From NCBI GenBank assembly GCA_028279205.1, contig JANQSR010000038.1, positions 1 through 9,086 of the forward strand: a stretch of DNA of 9,086 nt. The letters are read 5' to 3'. The DNA is from Simkania sp. (lineage in GTDB: Bacteria > Chlamydiota > Chlamydiia > Chlamydiales > Simkaniaceae). The translations under genes and the position numbers were made by a program. The notes under the pieces were generated by a model. It saw only the letters and a program-made list of their open reading frames with translations, ran no database searches and had not been told where the DNA came from. Below are positions 5,553-9,086 of the stretch, piece after piece (position 1 is the stretch's first letter; each line of letters opens with the position of its first letter).

Positions 5553-5584
5553 TAAATCGCAACTCTTTTATTAAAAAAAAGGGC

Positions 5585-5613
5585 TTGTAAATTTAATTTT
5601 GTTTATTTATAAT
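5585..5613 (+). promoter_or_regulatory. Strong promoter match before tyrP copy 2
   Basis: TTGTAA (5585-5590, 4 of 6) is followed by 17 bp and a perfect TATAAT (5608-5613). Transcription would start near 5620, only about 4 nt before the ATG at 5624, implying a leaderless or nearly leaderless mRNA. The region is AT-rich, so a chance match is possible. Confidence 0.5.
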
Positions 5614-5623
5614 CACTCAGGTT

Positions 5624-6838
5624 ATGAAGATAAACCGTTTTATTGGTGGAGTTTTCCTGATCTCAGGGACGACGATTGGAGCGGGCATGCTTGCTCTCCC
5701 CCTCACAACCTCATTCATTGGGCTGATCCCCTCGATCGTGGTTTTCGGAGTCTGTTGGCTTTCGATGCTCGCATCTGCCTTTTTCTTGCTCGATGTCAAC
5801 TTCTCCGTCAAGGGGCAAGCAAATCTGATCTCGATGGCTAGCTCAACCCTCGGCCCATTCGGTAAATACTTAAGCTGGATTGCTTATCTGCTTTTGCTCT
5901 ACTTGCTCACAGCTGCATACATTGCTGCTGGAGCCCCCCTGTTTCAAATGGGTGTTTTCTCCTTTACCAGCTACTTGGTTCCCTCCCACATCTCCTATTT
6001 TTTCTTGCCAGTCCTCTTTGGTGGTCTTGTCTATTTTGGAATCTCTTTTGTCGACTCCCTAAACCGTCTTTTAATGGTTGGCCTCTGCCTCTCTTACCTT
6101 CTCATCATCGGATCTTTGACAAGACATATCGAGCCCCACTTGCTTGAGCGCGCCAACTGGAACTCCACCTTCATCACCTTGCCCGTTATCATCACATCGT
6201 TTGGCTATCACATCATTATCCCCAGCTTGAAAAGCTACATGAACCACAATAAGAAACAGCTCCGCTGGGCTCTTTTCATTGGAAGCCTTCTTCCTCTTAT
6301 TGTTTACATCCTATGGGAATTAGTCACTCTTGGCACCATTCCGCTTGAGGGCAAGTTCGGTCTTATTCAAGCGTCGAAAGAGGGGGTGCCGATCACATCC
6401 TCTCTGACCCAGATCGTAAAAAATCGATGGGTGAACGTGGGGGCTCACTTTTTCTCATTTTTTGCCATCGTCACCTCTTTCTTGGGGGTCTCTTTGAGTC
6501 TATCCGATTTTTTAAAAGATGGGCTTAAACTCAAAAAAACGGTTCAAGGGCGTCTTTTTGCAACCCTTTTAACCTTTGTCCCTCCGCTTGTTTTTGTCTT
6601 TACCTATCCTAGAGGGTTTATCGCCGCTCTAGAGTATGCGGGAGCTTTTGTCGCAATCCTACTAATACTTATGCCCTCCGTTATGGCTTGCCGTTTAAAA
6701 AGGCCAAAATTCTATCAAACAGGCTATGGATGTCTGCTCCTTATTTTTACAACGCTCTTTGCTCTCTTTGTCGTTGCGATCGATGTTTTGAGCCAATGGG
6801 GCTTTTTCAACGGTTTTACACGCTATGCCCACATTTAA
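5624..6838 (+). CDS. tyrP: TyrP-like aromatic amino acid permease, copy 2
   Basis: This is a second predicted HAAAP-family permease of 404 residues with about 11 hydrophobic segments, homologous to the leftward copy 1. Shared landmarks are the first-helix motif SGTTIGAGMLALPL (14-27, against AGCCIGAGMLALPL), the YLLTAAYI segment (about 93-100) and the SFGYHIIIP stretch. Two tyrP genes also occur in Chlamydia, where they sit in tandem, whereas here they diverge across 1.1 kb. The clear sequence difference between the copies argues for an old duplication and possibly different substrates. ATG 5624 is needed to include the first membrane helix; no convincing Shine-Dalgarno precedes it. The 3' end overlaps uvrB by 14 nt. 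Confidence 0.92.
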   Translation: MKINRFIGGVFLISGTTIGAGMLALPLTTSFIGLIPSIVVFGVCWLSMLASAFFLLDVNFSVKGQANLISMASSTLGPFGKYLSWIAYLLLLYLLTAAYIAAGAPLFQMGVFSFTSYLVPSHISYFFLPVLFGGLVYFGISFVDSLNRLLMVGLCLSYLLIIGSLTRHIEPHLLERANWNSTFITLPVIITSFGYHIIIPSLKSYMNHNKKQLRWALFIGSLLPLIVYILWELVTLGTIPLEGKFGLIQASKEGVPITSSLTQIVKNRWVNVGAHFFSFFAIVTSFLGVSLSLSDFLKDGLKLKKTVQGRLFATLLTFVPPLVFVFTYPRGFIAALEYAGAFVAILLILMPSVMACRLKRPKFYQTGYGCLLLIFTTLFALFVVAIDVLSQWGFFNGFTRYAHI

Positions 6839-8843
6839 AATTAAAAGCCCTTTTGAGCCGCAAGGAGACCAGCCCCAGGCGATCGACCGCCTATCCAAAG
6901 GGGTTTTAGAGGGGAAGAGATCTCAAGTTCTACTCGGGATCACTGGATCGGGCAAGACGTTCACAATGGCAAAGGTGATCGAAAGAACGCAAAAACAGAC
7001 CCTTGTTCTAGCCCACAACAAAACACTAGCCGCTCAGCTCTATCAAGAGTTTAAAAACCTTTTCCCAGACAATGGGGTCGAATACTTTGTCTCCTACTAC
7101 GATTACTACCAACCCGAAGCCTACGTTCCTCGAACCGACACCTACATTGAAAAAGATCTTTCTGTCAACGAACGGATCGACAAACTTCGCCTAAAAGCGA
7201 CGTGCGCTCTTTTAGAGCGGCCCGATGTGATTATCGTTGCCTCAGTCTCTTGCATTTACGGCTTAGGGATGCCTGAACACTTTAGCAAAATGAAATTGTC
7301 TCTTAAAACGGGACAGACGTATAGACGGGATGATGTTCTTTTGCACCTTGTTGAACTGCAGTACACGCGCAACGATTATGAACTTTCGAGAGCCCATTTC
7401 CGAGTGCGGGGGGACGTTCTCGAACTCGTTCCAGCCTATGAAGAGTCTCTTGCCTACCGGATCGAATTTTTCGGAGATGAAGTTGAAAAAATCTCTAAAG
7501 TTGACTCCTTAACTGGCCAGGTCTATGAACAGATCAGTGAAGTTTCGATCTACCCGAGCTCCCACCACGTCACCCCCGAAGAGGTGCGCCTAGACGCGGT
7601 TGAAACCATCCGAACAGAGCTTGGAGAGAGGATCGATTACTTTGAGCATCAAAACCTCCTTGTAGAAAGACAACGGATCGAGCAGCGAACCCGGTGTGAT
7701 ATGGAGATGATCAAAGAGGTTGGCTATTGCAAGGGGGTTGAGAACTACTCTCGCCATTTTGCAAAAAGAAAAGCAGGAGCCCCTCCCTCCTGTTTGCTCG
7801 ACTATTTTTCTGATGACTTTTTACTTTTTGTCGATGAGTCTCACCAAACCCTTCCACAAATTCGGGCCATGTACAACGGGGATCGCGCTCGAAAAAAATC
7901 GCTGATCGATTTTGGGTTTCGCCTGCCCTCCGCCTATGACAACCGCCCGCTCAAGTTTGAAGAGTTTTACTTGCACATCAGCCAAGCCATTTTTGTCTCT
8001 GCAACACCTGCTGATTGGGAAATTGAGGAATCTAAAGGGGAGATCGTGGAGCAAATTATCCGCCCTACTGGACTCTTAGACCCGATCATCGAGATGCGCC
8101 CTGCGACCCATCAAGTTGATGATGCCCTTGAGAAAATTCGGATTGAAACAGAAAAAGGGGGGCGAGTGCTCGTCACAACACTGACTAAAAAGCTATCTGA
8201 GCAGTTAACAGCCTATTTAAAAGGGATCGGTGTAAAAGCAAAATACCTCCACTCCGATATCGACACCCTTGAGAGGGTTGCTATCATCCAAGATCTGAGA
8301 AAAGGTCTCTTTGATGTTCTCGTTGGGATCAACTTGCTTAGAGAGGGGCTCGACATCCCAGAAGTCTCCCTTGTGATGATTTTAGATGCTGACAAGGAGG
8401 GATTTTTGAGGAGTGAGACCTCCCTTATTCAAACGTGTGGGCGCGCCGCCCGCAACGTTAGAGGGCATGTGATCATGTATGCGGACAAGCAGACAAAGTC
8501 GATTGAAAAGACCCTAGAGATCACGAAAAATAGACGGGAAATGCAAGAAAACTACAATCGCAAACATGGCATCACTCCAAAGAGTGTTCATAAAAAGGCT
8601 GACTCGGAGCTCTCCAAGGTAGTTTTTGAAGGTTCAGAGACCTCTGATCAGAAAGAAAGTTCAAAACGGATCGATCCCAAAGAGCTTGTCGATCGCAAAG
8701 AGATAGAGATTAGAATCAAAGAGTGTAAAAAGGGGATGAAAAAGGCGGCTAAAGGGTTTCGCTTTGAAGAGGCTGCACGTCTGCGCGATCTGATGAAATA
8801 TTACAAAAATCTCTCGATCCTAGAAGATCACGATTCCCCTTAA
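6825..8843 (+). CDS. uvrB: Excinuclease ABC subunit B
   Basis: UvrB is the damage-verifying helicase-like subunit of nucleotide excision repair. It receives DNA from UvrA and positions UvrC for incision. The 672-residue product is full length. It shows Walker A GITGSGKT (38-45), the damage-probing beta-hairpin YYDYYQPEAYVP (91-102), DESH (337-340), SAT (392-394), motif V GINLLREGLDIPEV (501-514) and motif VI QTCGRAARN (536-544). A C-terminal UVR domain that contacts UvrC lies at about 625-660. All expected motifs are intact. ATG 6825 gives the standard N-terminus but lies inside the end of tyrP copy 2 with no Shine-Dalgarno, so translation probably depends on coupling to the permease gene or on an unseen signal. 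Its stop is one base from that of the convergent peptidase gene. Confidence 0.97.
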   Translation: MPTFKIKSPFEPQGDQPQAIDRLSKGVLEGKRSQVLLGITGSGKTFTMAKVIERTQKQTLVLAHNKTLAAQLYQEFKNLFPDNGVEYFVSYYDYYQPEAYVPRTDTYIEKDLSVNERIDKLRLKATCALLERPDVIIVASVSCIYGLGMPEHFSKMKLSLKTGQTYRRDDVLLHLVELQYTRNDYELSRAHFRVRGDVLELVPAYEESLAYRIEFFGDEVEKISKVDSLTGQVYEQISEVSIYPSSHHVTPEEVRLDAVETIRTELGERIDYFEHQNLLVERQRIEQRTRCDMEMIKEVGYCKGVENYSRHFAKRKAGAPPSCLLDYFSDDFLLFVDESHQTLPQIRAMYNGDRARKKSLIDFGFRLPSAYDNRPLKFEEFYLHISQAIFVSATPADWEIEESKGEIVEQIIRPTGLLDPIIEMRPATHQVDDALEKIRIETEKGGRVLVTTLTKKLSEQLTAYLKGIGVKAKYLHSDIDTLERVAIIQDLRKGLFDVLVGINLLREGLDIPEVSLVMILDADKEGFLRSETSLIQTCGRAARNVRGHVIMYADKQTKSIEKTLEITKNRREMQENYNRKHGITPKSVHKKADSELSKVVFEGSETSDQKESSKRIDPKELVDRKEIEIRIKECKKGMKKAAKGFRFEEAARLRDLMKYYKNLSILEDHDSP

Positions 8844-8844
8844 G

Positions 8845-9086
8845 TTAGACGAAAAGGTTCTGATGCCCCGTTTTCGTTATGATCACCATATCCTCTAATC
8901 GAACTCCCCCCTTTCCAGGAAGGTAAAGCCCTGGCTCGATAGTGATGACCATCCCCTCTTTAAGCGTTGCTTTTTTAAGGCTAAGATCTGGAAATTCGTG
9001 CACATCCAATCCAACGCCATGTCCTAATCTATGGATAAAGAGCTCTTCAAGGCCTGCCTTTAGCATCACCTTTCGCGCTGCCTGAT
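8845..9086 (-). CDS. pepP: M24 Xaa-Pro aminopeptidase, C-terminal part
   Basis: Only the C-terminal 80 or so residues are inside the window; the frame stays open to the right edge. M24 aminopeptidases of this type use two metal ions to release N-terminal residues preceding proline. The visible part has the diagnostic HRLGHGVGLDVHEFPD (histidine ligand in GHG, second active-site histidine in DVHE), then TIEPGLY with a glutamate ligand, then GGVRLEDMV with the last glutamate ligand. The catalytic residues expected in this part are therefore all present. The methionine codons near the right edge are internal, because conserved-looking residues continue upstream. It is assigned to the aminopeptidase P/Xaa-Pro peptidase group rather than methionine aminopeptidase on the spacing and GVRLED wording; exact specificity is unproven. 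Confidence 0.87.
   Translation of the reverse strand, partial: QAARKVMLKAGLEELFIHRLGHGVGLDVHEFPDLSLKKATLKEGMVITIEPGLYLPGKGGVRLEDMVIITKTGHQNLFV

Noticed and set aside
5551..5572. AATAAA/TTTATT inverted repeat as a terminator before tyrP copy 2
   Set aside because: The stem is only A-T pairs with a 10-nt loop, too weak to support.
5599..5841. Plus-strand ORF overlapping the start of tyrP copy 2
   Set aside because: It is another frame of the permease gene, whose own frame has the clear membrane-helix pattern and family motif.
1..9086. tRNA, rRNA genes or CRISPR arrays
   Set aside because: No cloverleaf-like, rRNA-like or regularly spaced repeat-spacer pattern was seen by eye on either strand.

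Overview
The window reads as chromosomal DNA from a member of the phylum Chlamydiae, most likely an environmental (Parachlamydia-, Waddlia- or Simkania-like) lineage rather than Chlamydia itself. The main clues are a mnmE-nth pair, two homologous TyrP-type aromatic amino acid permeases, ruvC next to ruvA without ruvB, and very compact packing. This is inferred from gene content and protein character; no database search was possible.

Left arm (1-3338): a repeat-bearing stretch that may be an IS remnant is followed by a good sigma70-type promoter. Then come four co-directional genes: ruvC and ruvA (Holliday junction processing, 8-nt overlap), mnmE (tRNA wobble-uridine modification GTPase, 37-nt gap, no Shine-Dalgarno) and nth (endonuclease III, GTG start overlapping the mnmE stop by 4 nt). 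They look like one transcription unit mixing recombination, base excision repair and tRNA modification.

Middle (3335-5623): a TyrP-like permease (copy 1) runs leftward and its stop overlaps the nth stop by 4 nt. Its start region carries a perfect 49-bp tandem duplication. This creates a second start site and a 15-codon upstream reading frame that ends one base before the real ATG, and each copy carries a hairpin. Between the two permease genes lies about 1.1 kb of accessory-looking DNA. It holds a short ORF with a strong Shine-Dalgarno, a coding remnant ending in a DYIFVG-type peptide, an unrecognised 126-residue protein with a signal peptide whose start overlaps that remnant's stop (ATGA), and a second, shorter remnant encoding a homologous peptide.

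Right arm (5624-9086): a second TyrP-like permease (copy 2) runs rightward from a strong promoter that would leave almost no 5' leader. It overlaps uvrB (nucleotide excision repair helicase) by 14 nt. uvrB converges with the C-terminal part of a leftward M24 (Xaa-Pro) aminopeptidase gene that continues off the window, with one base between the two stops.

Most of the window is ordinary repair and housekeeping content. The parts most worth attention are the duplicated leader of tyrP copy 1 and the cluster of a small secreted protein flanked by two related gene fragments.
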